This document shows positions 57,014 through 64,000 of a stretch of DNA of 64,000 nucleotides, piece by piece. This DNA is from Lentilactobacillus senioris DSM 24302 = JCM 17472. Lineage in GTDB: Bacteria > Bacillota > Bacilli > Lactobacillales > Lactobacillaceae. A program made the position numbers and the translations under genes. The number at the start of each line of letters is the position of its first letter. The stretch's first letter is position 1. Under the pieces are notes generated by a model that was given only the letters and a program-made list of their open reading frames with translations, had not been told where the DNA came from and did not search any database. Where the stretch lies: assembly GCF_001436555.1 (NCBI RefSeq), contig NZ_AYZR01000009.1, positions 62,001 through 126,000 of the forward strand, written 5' to 3'.

Positions 57014-57937
57014 TCAATATTTACGTAAATAAAGTTTATCAATGATGTGATGCTTAGTCTTGTGCATAATCATATCTGCCCTACTTCGAGTAGGTAAAAT
57101 GTTTTCTTCTAGGTTGGGTAAATCAATTGTATCCCAAACGTTATTGGCAATTTCAAACGCCTCCGCTCGATTACCTTGAGCATATTTATAGTAATGGTTT
57201 TGCGGATCTTGAAAAGCGGTATCCATTAACTTACCAAATCGTTCTAGGTACCATTCTCGAATCTGATTAGCATCAGCATCCACATAAATAGAAAAATCGG
57301 TAAAATCACTAACGTAAATTTGCTCATTGCTAGGCAGTTGCAAAACGTTAATTCCTTCGATAATTAAAATATCCGGTTGATCGATAATGTCGAATTCTCC
57401 CGGCACAATATCGTAAACTTGGTGAGAATAGACTGGCACTTTCACGTTATAAACTCCGGCCTTCACGTTATTTAAAAAGTTAATCAACGCAGCCATGTCA
57501 TAACTTTCTGGAAAACCTTTACGATCCATGATTCCTTGCCGTTTCAACTCTGCTGTCGGATATAAAAAACCATCCGTGGTAATCAGTTGAACCTTATTTT
57601 CCGGAAAATAATAACTCAATAATTCCTCTAGTAATCGCGCAGTAGTAGATTTGCCCACTGCCACACTTCCAGAGATTCCGATAATAAACGGAACTTTTCG
57701 GGCTGCCTTATGTAAAAAATTAGCCTTAGTTTCTTGCCAGTTATTAAAGTTAGTTAGTTGTAGTGACAACAAGTGTACCAACGGAATGTAGATATTCGAA
57801 ACATCTTGTAAGGAAATTTTATCATTAAAAGCTTTAATGCTCCGTAATTCAGAAGCGGTTAACGGCACCGTTTTCTTTTCATAGAAGTGTTTCCACTCCT
57901 CTTTGTCAAAAGAATAATAGTTAATTAAATCATTCAT
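57014..57937 (-). CDS. coaA: Pantothenate kinase
   Basis: Phosphorylates pantothenate, the first step of coenzyme A synthesis. 307 residues from the ATG at 57937, twelve bases after GAGG. It is the bacterial type I enzyme: P-loop GSVAVGKST in the GISGSVAVGKSTTAR segment, and the SYDMAALINFL and PDILIIEGINVLQ regions. The upstream neighbour in transcription is a CorA-type channel, not a CoA gene. Confidence 0.96.
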   Translation of the reverse strand: MNDLINYYSFDKEEWKHFYEKKTVPLTASELRSIKAFNDKISLQDVSNIYIPLVHLLSLQLTNFNNWQETKANFLHKAARKVPFIIGISGSVAVGKSTTARLLEELLSYYFPENKVQLITTDGFLYPTAELKRQGIMDRKGFPESYDMAALINFLNNVKAGVYNVKVPVYSHQVYDIVPGEFDIIDQPDILIIEGINVLQLPSNEQIYVSDFTDFSIYVDADANQIREWYLERFGKLMDTAFQDPQNHYYKYAQGNRAEAFEIANNVWDTIDLPNLEENILPTRSRADMIMHKTKHHIIDKLYLRKY

Positions 57938-58002
57938 GATTAGCGACAACCTCAGTATATTAGTAATAAATCATTATAGCATTGAAACCGGTTTCTCCAA
58001 AC

Positions 58003-58920
58003 TTATTTTTTGTTGAAATCATGCATTTTAACCAAAATCCCCACCAATATTGTAAATATCACGGAGACCCCAATAGTTGCCAGCCAGCCACTCTTAGTTC
58101 CAGAAAATGGTAAATCAACGTTTTGACCAAAAAAGCCAAAAATAATAGTTGGAATTGCCATCAAAATTGAAATGACGGTTAAAAATTTCATCGTATTATT
58201 CAAATCATTATCTAAAACATTAGTATAAGCATCCGATAAATGAGCAATCACTTCACTGGCCATTTGAGCCATCTCTAACCCCTGACGTAATTCAACGTTA
58301 ATATCATCAATTCGCTCTTTATCATCATCAGAAACCCGAAAATTTCTGGAGTATGACATGTCCGCCACTACTGAAGTATTGGAACGTAACGAAGTTAAAT
58401 AGTAAACCAGGTTAGTTTGCAAATCCATCAACTGCGTAATTGAATCACGGCTCGTCTTTACCTTTAAATTTTTCTGGAGGTGCTGTCTGCGTTTATCAAT
58501 TGCATGAATTACGTCAAAATACCGACCAGATAATTTATACATTACGCGCAACATGACTTGCAAAGCAGTAGCGTTTATAGCCTGTAATTTAGATTGCTCA
58601 GCCAATAATTGTTCCACTACGAAACGATTAATTGGAGCCGAAAAGATCACCAGAGTTTCCCCATCCAACGCAAACGTAATTGGCGCAGTGGGATCCTTTT
58701 CCCCATCACTGTCCTTTGAAACCACAACGTCATAGACAATTAACGTTAACGGTGAATCATCTACTGACTCAATTCGAGCACGTTCATCAATATCAAAAGC
58801 GTAGCCGAACATTTCGTTAGTCATTCCATAGCGTTCCTGAAGGCTCTTTTTTTCAGTTTCGTCCGGCTGAAAAACGTCAACTAGTTGACATGCCGACGTA
58901 AATTGCATTGATTTAATCAT
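58003..58920 (-). CDS. CorA-family magnesium transporter
   Basis: Pentameric divalent-cation channel, 305 residues from the ATG at 58920, which lies six bases after GGAGAG. The long cytoplasmic N-terminal domain is followed by two C-terminal membrane segments (about 245-300). The selectivity-filter region reads GFFGQNVDLPFSG: the canonical GMN tripeptide of CorA is replaced by GQN, a variant found in some lactic acid bacteria. Likely carries Mg, possibly Co or Ni. Confidence 0.87.
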   Translation of the reverse strand: MIKSMQFTSACQLVDVFQPDETEKKSLQERYGMTNEMFGYAFDIDERARIESVDDSPLTLIVYDVVVSKDSDGEKDPTAPITFALDGETLVIFSAPINRFVVEQLLAEQSKLQAINATALQVMLRVMYKLSGRYFDVIHAIDKRRQHLQKNLKVKTSRDSITQLMDLQTNLVYYLTSLRSNTSVVADMSYSRNFRVSDDDKERIDDINVELRQGLEMAQMASEVIAHLSDAYTNVLDNDLNNTMKFLTVISILMAIPTIIFGFFGQNVDLPFSGTKSGWLATIGVSVIFTILVGILVKMHDFNKK

Positions 58921-58997
58921 ATTATTCTCTCCATTAATTTCTATCATTAACGTTACCGATTAGCTTTTAGGAAGTCAACTATTGGCGTTTAAGAACA

Positions 58998-59037
58998 AAA
59001 AAAGAATTTTGACTTTGGTTGGTCAAAATTCTTTTTT
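58998..59037 (-). terminator. Terminator after helD
   Basis: Sixteen-pair stem (AAAAAAGAATTTTGAC / GTCAAAATTCTTTTTT approximately) with an eight-base loop. Both flanks are A/T runs, but on the minus strand it closes the helD gene. Confidence 0.87.
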
Positions 59038-59041
59038 GATT

Positions 59042-61342
59042 TTAATCCTCGATTAGTTCATATTCAGTTTGAGGAACTTCTTTAAACAGTGGTGATAATT
59101 GTTCAATTGCTACAATCGTTAAGCGATGCATTGCCCGCGTACAGATCGTGTAAACTAGTTGCCGATCAGCATCATCAGGATATTCGTTAGTGGAAGCATT
59201 CCACATTACCACACTATCAAATTCTAGCCCTTTAGCTAAATAAGATGGCACTATGATTACCCCGTTCACTAGCCGTTGATTTTCAGTACGGATCAAGGTG
59301 GCTTTTACTCCGGATGACTTTAATAGTTCATAAATATGTTCACACTCGGTAAGGGTTTTACCAATAATAGCAGTGGTTTCATGAATTTTTAAATTAGAAG
59401 CCACTTGAACTTTAACGGCTTCTAAAGCCTTAGCTTCATCAGAAACTACGTGGATTTGAGGCAACTCTCCCTGTCGATCAAATGCTTCAATCGCTTCCCC
59501 ATCAGTTAGCAAGTGCTTGGTGAAGTTAGTGATTTGGGCGGTAGAACGATATGACTTAGTCAATTGAATCACCCGCGTTTTAGACTTGTCAAACATGGTT
59601 CCCAACTCATTTAATAGTTGCTGACTGTTTTCATGAGTAAAGATTGCTTGATTCAAGTCCCCGAGCAACGTAAATTTAGCCCGTGGAAAACTAAATTTTA
59701 AGAATGCCAACTGAAAGGCACTATAATCTTGAACTTCGTCTATAAAGAGGTACTTGATGTCTTTTTGTCCCCGTTTGCCAGTCATTAAGTCGTATAGATA
59801 TAGGTATGGAGCTACATCAGCCATTGCCAGCTTATTTTGCTTAATGTCTTCGATTACACTATCAACGTTGTCCGACCACTCCTCTTTAGTTAACCCATAA
59901 TCGCGAAGATTAATAATTTGTGGCACGCTTCTTAAGAAGTGCACAAATTGATGGGTAATGGTTAGGAAATGATTTCGAACAATCTGCCGCCGTACTTTTT
60001 GGAATGCTTGGGTCACAATTCCCCGGGCTAAGAAATTAAATTCCTTATCGGCGTCTTGGATTTCAGTTTCCGCATCATGGTGCATCTTTTGGATTTGTTC
60101 TTTAGTTAAGTTTTGAACCGCTTCTTCTACCCAATCGGTCTTCATTTCTACGTGAATTTTGCGGTTTAAGATCTTAAGCAGCGCTTCTTTGGTACCATCC
60201 AAACGATTTCTCAAGTTATAGTTTTCATTAAAGCCATAGTAGATTTCAGCAATTTTTTCTTTAGCAATCAACACCCGGCCTTTAAAGACGATATTTCTAA
60301 AACGCATATCTTCTTTATTCAAATGATTAGCGTAGGCCGTAACTGCTTTAAAATACTGCAAGCTACCTTTCATAGTCGTAGCAGCCTTTTTCTCAGGATT
60401 GAACTGTTCGTCAAACCGTTCTCCCAAAGTTTCCACCTGCATATTAGGTAGTCGGTGAGAGCTATATTGATAAAAGGTCATCTGCACCATGTTTTGTTCG
60501 CCCAATTCTGGCAAGACTTGGTTAATATAATCATTAAAGAGTTGGTTGGGTGAAAATAAAATGACTTGAGCTGAGTTCAAGTGGCCCCGGTACTGGTACA
60601 GCAGGTAGGCCACCCGTTGCAAAATAGCAGCCGTTTTCCCAGAACCAGCGGCTCCTTGAACAAATAATAGTTCAGATTTAGTATCTCGAATGATTTGGTT
60701 TTGTTCTTTTTGAATCGTAGTTACGATACTTTTCATTTTAGTATCGGATTGGTTCCCCAATGCATCTAACAACATTTGGTCGCCGACCACTTCTTCGGTG
60801 TCAAAAACGGTTTTAATTTCACCATTAGCAATTTGGAATTGTCGCTTTAATTTTACGTCAACTGTTTGTTCTCCTGCAGGAGTTTGATAAGTAACTTTAC
60901 CGATTCCACCATCGTAATAAATACTGGAAATGGGAGCCCGCCAATCGTAAATCAAATAGTGATCTGGCCGGTCGGTAAAAGAGGCCATCCCGATATAAAT
61001 CGTTTCGGCGTTTTGTTCGCCATTTTCATGGAAATCTAATCTGGCAAAATACGGATTAATTTCCATTTTTTGCAAGGTAGCCAACTGCTTAGCAGCATAA
61101 CTCTGACGGGTTTGGCGTTCAGTCAACATTTGCTGTTGTTGGCGAATCGTCAAGGCGGTTTCCATCATGCCACTATAAGTAGTGGTTTTCAGCCGCACAT
61201 CGTTGTAGAAATTATGGTTGATTTCATCAACGTCTTGTTTAGCTTTGCTACCCTTTTGTTCTTCCACTTTTTCAGCTGCTCGAACCTTGCTGATTACTTC
61301 GTCCAAATGGGCCTGTTCTTGTGCTTTTACCTTATCAGTCAT
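59042..61342 (-). CDS. helD: RNA polymerase recycling motor ATPase HelD
   Basis: UvrD-like superfamily I ATPase that dissociates stalled RNA polymerase from DNA. 766 residues from the ATG at 61342; another ATG at 61345 is equally possible. An N-terminal coiled coil (about 1-70), Walker A GAAGSGKTAAILQR in the segment SELLFVQGAAGSGKTA, a large central insertion, Walker B (YLFIDEVQDYS) and motif VI region near QLVYTICTRAMHRL identify the HelD/HelR group rather than a true DNA helicase. Monocistronic, followed by a good terminator. Confidence 0.9.
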   Translation of the reverse strand: MTDKVKAQEQAHLDEVISKVRAAEKVEEQKGSKAKQDVDEINHNFYNDVRLKTTTYSGMMETALTIRQQQQMLTERQTRQSYAAKQLATLQKMEINPYFARLDFHENGEQNAETIYIGMASFTDRPDHYLIYDWRAPISSIYYDGGIGKVTYQTPAGEQTVDVKLKRQFQIANGEIKTVFDTEEVVGDQMLLDALGNQSDTKMKSIVTTIQKEQNQIIRDTKSELLFVQGAAGSGKTAAILQRVAYLLYQYRGHLNSAQVILFSPNQLFNDYINQVLPELGEQNMVQMTFYQYSSHRLPNMQVETLGERFDEQFNPEKKAATTMKGSLQYFKAVTAYANHLNKEDMRFRNIVFKGRVLIAKEKIAEIYYGFNENYNLRNRLDGTKEALLKILNRKIHVEMKTDWVEEAVQNLTKEQIQKMHHDAETEIQDADKEFNFLARGIVTQAFQKVRRQIVRNHFLTITHQFVHFLRSVPQIINLRDYGLTKEEWSDNVDSVIEDIKQNKLAMADVAPYLYLYDLMTGKRGQKDIKYLFIDEVQDYSAFQLAFLKFSFPRAKFTLLGDLNQAIFTHENSQQLLNELGTMFDKSKTRVIQLTKSYRSTAQITNFTKHLLTDGEAIEAFDRQGELPQIHVVSDEAKALEAVKVQVASNLKIHETTAIIGKTLTECEHIYELLKSSGVKATLIRTENQRLVNGVIIVPSYLAKGLEFDSVVMWNASTNEYPDDADRQLVYTICTRAMHRLTIVAIEQLSPLFKEVPQTEYELIED

Positions 61343-61431
61343 CATCTGTCTCCCCTCTAACTTGACATAATAGTTTAGCACAAATGACTTTACTTGGCAA
61401 AAGCGTGTAACCGGTTACCAAATTGGTATAC

Positions 61432-61461
61432 TTGCGATAAACGGGAGCCTTATGGTACAAT
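61432..61461 (+). promoter_or_regulatory. Promoter of the histidine phosphatase gene
   Basis: -35 TTGCGA (61432-61437), 18-base spacer, -10 TACAAT (61456-61461) with TGG before it. Confidence 0.68.
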
Positions 61462-61498
61462 GTAAGCGTTTTGATAGCAAACATATAGGAGGATTTTT

Positions 61499-62155
61499 AT
61501 GGCAATCACATTATACTGTGTCCGTCACGGACAAACTTACTTAAACAAGTACCACCGAATTCAAGGAGTGGCTGATTCAGCCTTGACGGACCAAGGAATT
61601 GCAGACGCCATTGATGCCGGCAAACGACTAAGCAAGGTTAAATTTGACCGGGCATATAGTAGTAATTCCCCTCGTGCCATCCATACTGGTAAACTTATTT
61701 TAAAAGAAAACCCTAGTGACTTAGACACCCCGATTATTGAACCCGCCTTTCGCGAAGAAAACTTCGGTTACTTTGAAGGTAATGACAATACTAATACCTG
61801 GCATATTGTAGGTGGTCCGTTAGGCCAAAATTCCTTCAATGAAATCATTGCCGCTAATACTATTGAAGGCTCCAAGGATATGATTGCGGCCGCTGATCCT
61901 TACGGTGACGCTGAAACCAACGAACAATTTTGGGCTCGGTTGCAACCAGGTATTGACCGAGTTTTAGCCGATGCTAACGATGGTGATAATATTTTGATTG
62001 CTACTCACGGGACTCTCATCCGCAGTATGGTTAGCAAGTGGAATAAAGATATCAACGTGGCCGAATCTACTTTAAATGGTAGTGTCAGCAAGTTTGTCTG
62101 GGACAATGGCCAAATGACCGTTGAGTACTTTAATAACGTTAGCGAAAACATTTAA
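61499..62155 (+). CDS. Histidine phosphatase family protein
   Basis: Phosphoglycerate-mutase-like fold, 218 residues. The catalytic RHGQT at residues 9-13 and the second histidine in the segment LIATHGTLIRSM, and the GxxxFxExxFGxFEG region, are present. In lactobacilli several such genes exist; they may act on sugar phosphates or other small phospho compounds and need not be glycolytic. A perfect AGGAGG lies seven bases before the ATG. Divergent from helD, followed by a terminator. Confidence 0.88.
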   Translation: MAITLYCVRHGQTYLNKYHRIQGVADSALTDQGIADAIDAGKRLSKVKFDRAYSSNSPRAIHTGKLILKENPSDLDTPIIEPAFREENFGYFEGNDNTNTWHIVGGPLGQNSFNEIIAANTIEGSKDMIAAADPYGDAETNEQFWARLQPGIDRVLADANDGDNILIATHGTLIRSMVSKWNKDINVAESTLNGSVSKFVWDNGQMTVEYFNNVSENI

Positions 62156-62165
62156 TATTTAACTG

Positions 62166-62198
62166 ACAGCGAGTGATTTATTCACTTCGCTGTTTTTT
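62166..62198 (+). terminator. Terminator after the histidine phosphatase gene
   Basis: ACAGCGAGTGA pairs with TCACTTCGCTGT (one bulge) across a five-base loop, followed by six T. Confidence 0.85.
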
Positions 62199-62241
62199 AA
62201 TGCTTAAAAAACATCCATTGAGTTCGGCACAATGTTAAACG

Positions 62242-62250
62242 TGCTATACT
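62242..62250 (+). promoter_or_regulatory. Extended -10 promoter of the leader ORF-hflX unit
   Basis: TGCTATACT: TGn followed by -10 TATACT (62245-62250). No good -35 at the normal distance. The implied 5' leader before the first start codon is only about 20 bases. Confidence 0.6.
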
Positions 62251-62262
62251 AGTAACACTAAT

Positions 62263-62390
62263 CAAGGAGGTCAGACGAATGTCACAAATGAGAATCACTC
62301 CAGTAATTATAAAACGAGTGACAAACTTATAGCACCCATTCAAGGAGGACTAACGAATGACAGAAGTAACCCTTACTCCAGTAATCACCA
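62263..62390. repeat. Tandem partial duplication of the hflX start region
   Basis: CAAGGAGG...ACGAATG with the following ten codons occurs twice, 78 bases apart (62263-62312 and 62341-62390). Both copies have the ribosome binding site CAAGGAGG at the same distance from the ATG and the shared codons ACTCCAGTAAT (T-P-V-I). Confidence 0.85.
62279..62332 (+). CDS. Leader ORF of hflX (17 codons)
   Basis: ATG at 62279 with a perfect AAGGAGG ribosome binding site, 17 codons (MSQMRITPVIIKRVTNL) and a TAG at 62330-62332, ending 24 bases before the hflX start. The R-I-T-P-V-I stretch copies the T-L-T-P-V-I of the HflX N terminus. Transcribed from the same promoter as hflX. It could be a regulatory leader peptide or a remnant of a duplicated start. 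No attenuator hairpin is visible between the two. Confidence 0.6.
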   Translation: MSQMRITPVIIKRVTNL

Positions 62391-63634
62391 TTGCATTGGA
62401 TCTTAACTCACCGAACTTTACTTACGCGGTGGAAGAATTAAACAACTTAGTCGAAGCTAATAACATGGAAGTTGCCGAAACTTTAACCCAAAAACTTGAT
62501 CGATCAGATCCCGCCACTTATTTTGGCAAGGGAAAAATCGAAGAACTTAAGGAATTGGTCATCGAAACCGGTGTTGATACCGTCATCGCTAACGACGAAC
62601 TTTCTCCTAGTCAAATTCGAAACATTGAAAAAGCTATCGATGCCCGAATCATCGACCGAACCGGTTTGATCTTAGAAATTTTCGCTAACCGGGCTCAATC
62701 TAAAGAGGCCAAACTCCAAGTCGAATTAGCTAAGTTAAAATACCAATTGCCTAGACTCCACACTAGTGCTAGCCAACGACTAGATCAGCAAACTGGTACC
62801 AGTGCCGGCGGTGGATTTACCAACCGTGGTGCTGGTGAATCTCAATTAGAATTGAATCGCCGAACATTACAAAAACGAATTACCCACGTTCAAGAGGAAT
62901 TAAAGGAAGCCCAAAAGGCCGATGAGACTAAACGGAAACAACGCGATCGCAGTGAACTACCCACTGTAGCGCTAGTTGGTTATACCAACGCTGGTAAGTC
63001 GACGATTATGAACGGCCTCATTAAGCTATTTGGCGAAAATGAAGAAAAACAGGTACTGGTTAAAAACATGTTATTTGCCACCCTGGATACTTCCGTACGT
63101 AAGTTAACGCTCCCCGATCAAAAGAGCTTCTTACTTAGTGATACGGTTGGGTTCGTTAGCCAATTGCCCCATCAATTAGTCCAGGCCTTCAAATCAACAC
63201 TGGCTGAAGCTGCTAATGCTGACTTGCTAGTCCAAGTAGTAGACTATTCTGATCCAGATTACCAATTGATGATGGAAACTACCGCTAAGACTTTAGCTGA
63301 AATTGGGATCGAAAACCGCCCAATGATTGTTGCTTTAAATAAGGCTGACCGAATTGAGGGTCCTTATCCCACCCGAGAAGGTAACGATTTGATTATGGCC
63401 GCTACAGACGAAACTTCCCTTCAGGAATTAACTTCAATGATCGTTGAACTAGCCTTTGATGATTATGAAACCAAGACGTTATTAATTCCGTTTAACCGGG
63501 GTGACGTAATTAGTTACCTCAACGATAATGCTAATGTTTTAAGCACTGAATACTTAGCTGAAGGCACCCAAGTTACCGTCGAATTAGGTGGTGCGGACCT
63601 TAACCGCTTTGATGATTTCTTAATCACTAACTAA
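62357..63634 (+). CDS. hflX: GTPase HflX
   Basis: Ribosome-associated GTPase that splits stalled 70S or dimeric ribosomes, with a role in heat and antibiotic stress. 425 residues: N-terminal HflX domain with the glycine-rich SAGGGFTNRGAGESQLELNR loop, a coiled coil (about 165-200), then the GTPase domain with G1 GYTNAGKST, G3 DTVGF and G4 NKAD, and a short C-terminal domain. Strong AAGGAGG ribosome binding site. Preceded by a leader ORF; a terminator follows. Confidence 0.95.
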   Translation: MTEVTLTPVITIALDLNSPNFTYAVEELNNLVEANNMEVAETLTQKLDRSDPATYFGKGKIEELKELVIETGVDTVIANDELSPSQIRNIEKAIDARIIDRTGLILEIFANRAQSKEAKLQVELAKLKYQLPRLHTSASQRLDQQTGTSAGGGFTNRGAGESQLELNRRTLQKRITHVQEELKEAQKADETKRKQRDRSELPTVALVGYTNAGKSTIMNGLIKLFGENEEKQVLVKNMLFATLDTSVRKLTLPDQKSFLLSDTVGFVSQLPHQLVQAFKSTLAEAANADLLVQVVDYSDPDYQLMMETTAKTLAEIGIENRPMIVALNKADRIEGPYPTREGNDLIMAATDETSLQELTSMIVELAFDDYETKTLLIPFNRGDVISYLNDNANVLSTEYLAEGTQVTVELGGADLNRFDDFLITN

Positions 63635-63636
63635 CC

Positions 63637-63675
63637 AAAAAGTCTTTCATCCTAATTTGGATGAAAGACTTTTTT
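63637..63675 (+). terminator. Terminator after hflX
   Basis: Sixteen-pair perfect stem (AAAAAGTCTTTCATCC / GGATGAAAGACTTTTT) with a six-base loop and further T. Also usable from the opposite side for the ABC permease gene. Confidence 0.93.
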
Positions 63676-63712
63676 TATTTGTAATTCTTAAAACAGCTAG
63701 CGTTTAAGAATA

Positions 63713-64000
63713 TTAATTAGTCCCTACTTCACTAATGTCTTCTTCTACTACCGCTCCATTCCGTTGCAATCGTCGTTCAAAATAGTTAGATAACAATGAC
63801 AATGCGTAACAAACAACGAAATACATTACGGCTAGGGCGATAAACATCGGAATTGTATAGTTAGTATTTTGTCCGTAAATGATTTGCGCATGGTTCATCA
63901 AATCCGGAAGTACGATGATGGTTGCCAATGAAGTATCTTTTACTAAGGAAATAAATTGACTAACCAATGCTGGAATCATGTTCTGAATAGCTTGCGGCAC
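63713..64000 (-). CDS. Amino-acid ABC transporter permease (5' end beyond window)
   Basis: C-terminal 95 residues of a polar amino-acid ABC permease of the HisM/GlnP type. The visible part has the cytoplasmic loop that docks the ATPase (PQAIQNMIPALVSQ followed by ISLVKDTSLATII) and two hydrophobic segments, one ending with the ERRLQRNG region. The frame runs to the edge; the GTG at the edge is only a codon, not the start. Its partners should lie to the right. Confidence 0.9.
   Translation of the reverse strand: MPQAIQNMIPALVSQFISLVKDTSLATIIVLPDLMNHAQIIYGQNTNYTIPMFIALAVMYFVVCYALSLLSNYFERRLQRNGAVVEEDISEVGTN

Noticed and set aside
62279-62357. Macrolide-type (erm-like) translational attenuator of hflX
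   Set aside because: No sequence complementary to the hflX ribosome binding site occurs in the leader, and no alternative hairpins are visible in the 24 bases between the two ORFs.
1-64000. CRISPR arrays, insertion sequences, prophage genes, restriction systems
   Set aside because: No repeated spacer pattern, transposase, integrase, capsid or methyltransferase motif was seen anywhere.

Overview
The window looks like a chromosomal segment of a low-GC Gram-positive bacterium of the family Lactobacillaceae. The evidence is the gene order of the S10/spc/alpha ribosomal super-operon, a ctsR-clpC pair without mcsA/mcsB, H2O-forming NADH oxidase, ECF transporter ATPases next to rplQ, T-box and lysine riboswitches, strong AGGAGG ribosome binding sites and frequent TTG starts. 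I cannot fix the species from sequence alone. I see no prophage, insertion sequence, CRISPR array, rRNA operon or obvious genomic island.

Region 1 (1-19,273, minus strand): the translation core. In transcription order it holds rpsL-rpsG-fusA (own promoter, perfect-stem terminator after fusA), then rpsJ-rplC-rplD-rplW-rplB-rpsS-rplV-rpsC-rplP-rpmC-rpsQ-rplN-rplX-rplE-rpsN-rpsH-rplF-rplR-rpsE-rpmD-rplO-secY-adk, a promoter, then infA-rpmJ-rpsM-rpsK-rpoA-rplQ and the ECF transporter ATPases ecfA1-ecfA2 (ecfA2 is cut by the window edge). Region 2 (19,274-30,540): a lone plus-strand prepilin peptidase (comC-like) facing rpoB-rpoC, then the CtsR-controlled ctsR-clpC operon. Region 3 (30,560-31,410): an eight-gene tRNA operon with promoter and terminator (Val, Lys, Leu, Thr, Gly, Arg, Pro, Pro) that is not attached to an rRNA operon; it contains an unusual tRNA-Thr with anticodon AGT and a tandem tRNA-Pro pair.

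Region 4 (31,500-43,600, minus): serS behind a T-box, a deoxynucleoside kinase, a LacD-type aldolase with a palindromic operator, a lysine permease behind a lysine riboswitch, GNAT acetyltransferases, a PAP2 phosphatase, and a compact operon of CDF metal exporter, DtxR-type regulator and split ThrE-type exporter. At 41,046-41,267 there is an independently promoted, terminator-ended, rod-shaped RNA that may be 6S RNA or an unnamed small RNA.

Region 5 (43,600-64,000, mixed strands): pseudouridine synthase, NADH oxidase, azlCD, a CynX-type MFS carrier, a tiny secreted basic protein, mprF with two cell-envelope neighbours, guaA, coaA, a CorA-type channel, a HelD-type RNA polymerase recycling ATPase, a histidine phosphatase, hflX preceded by a 17-codon leader ORF that looks like a duplicate of its own translation start, and the end of an amino-acid ABC permease at the right edge.

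The strongest candidates for something undescribed are the structured RNA at 41 kb, the hflX leader ORF with its duplicated start region, the repeat cluster downstream of guaA, and the unusual tRNA set. Most of the window is conserved housekeeping sequence.
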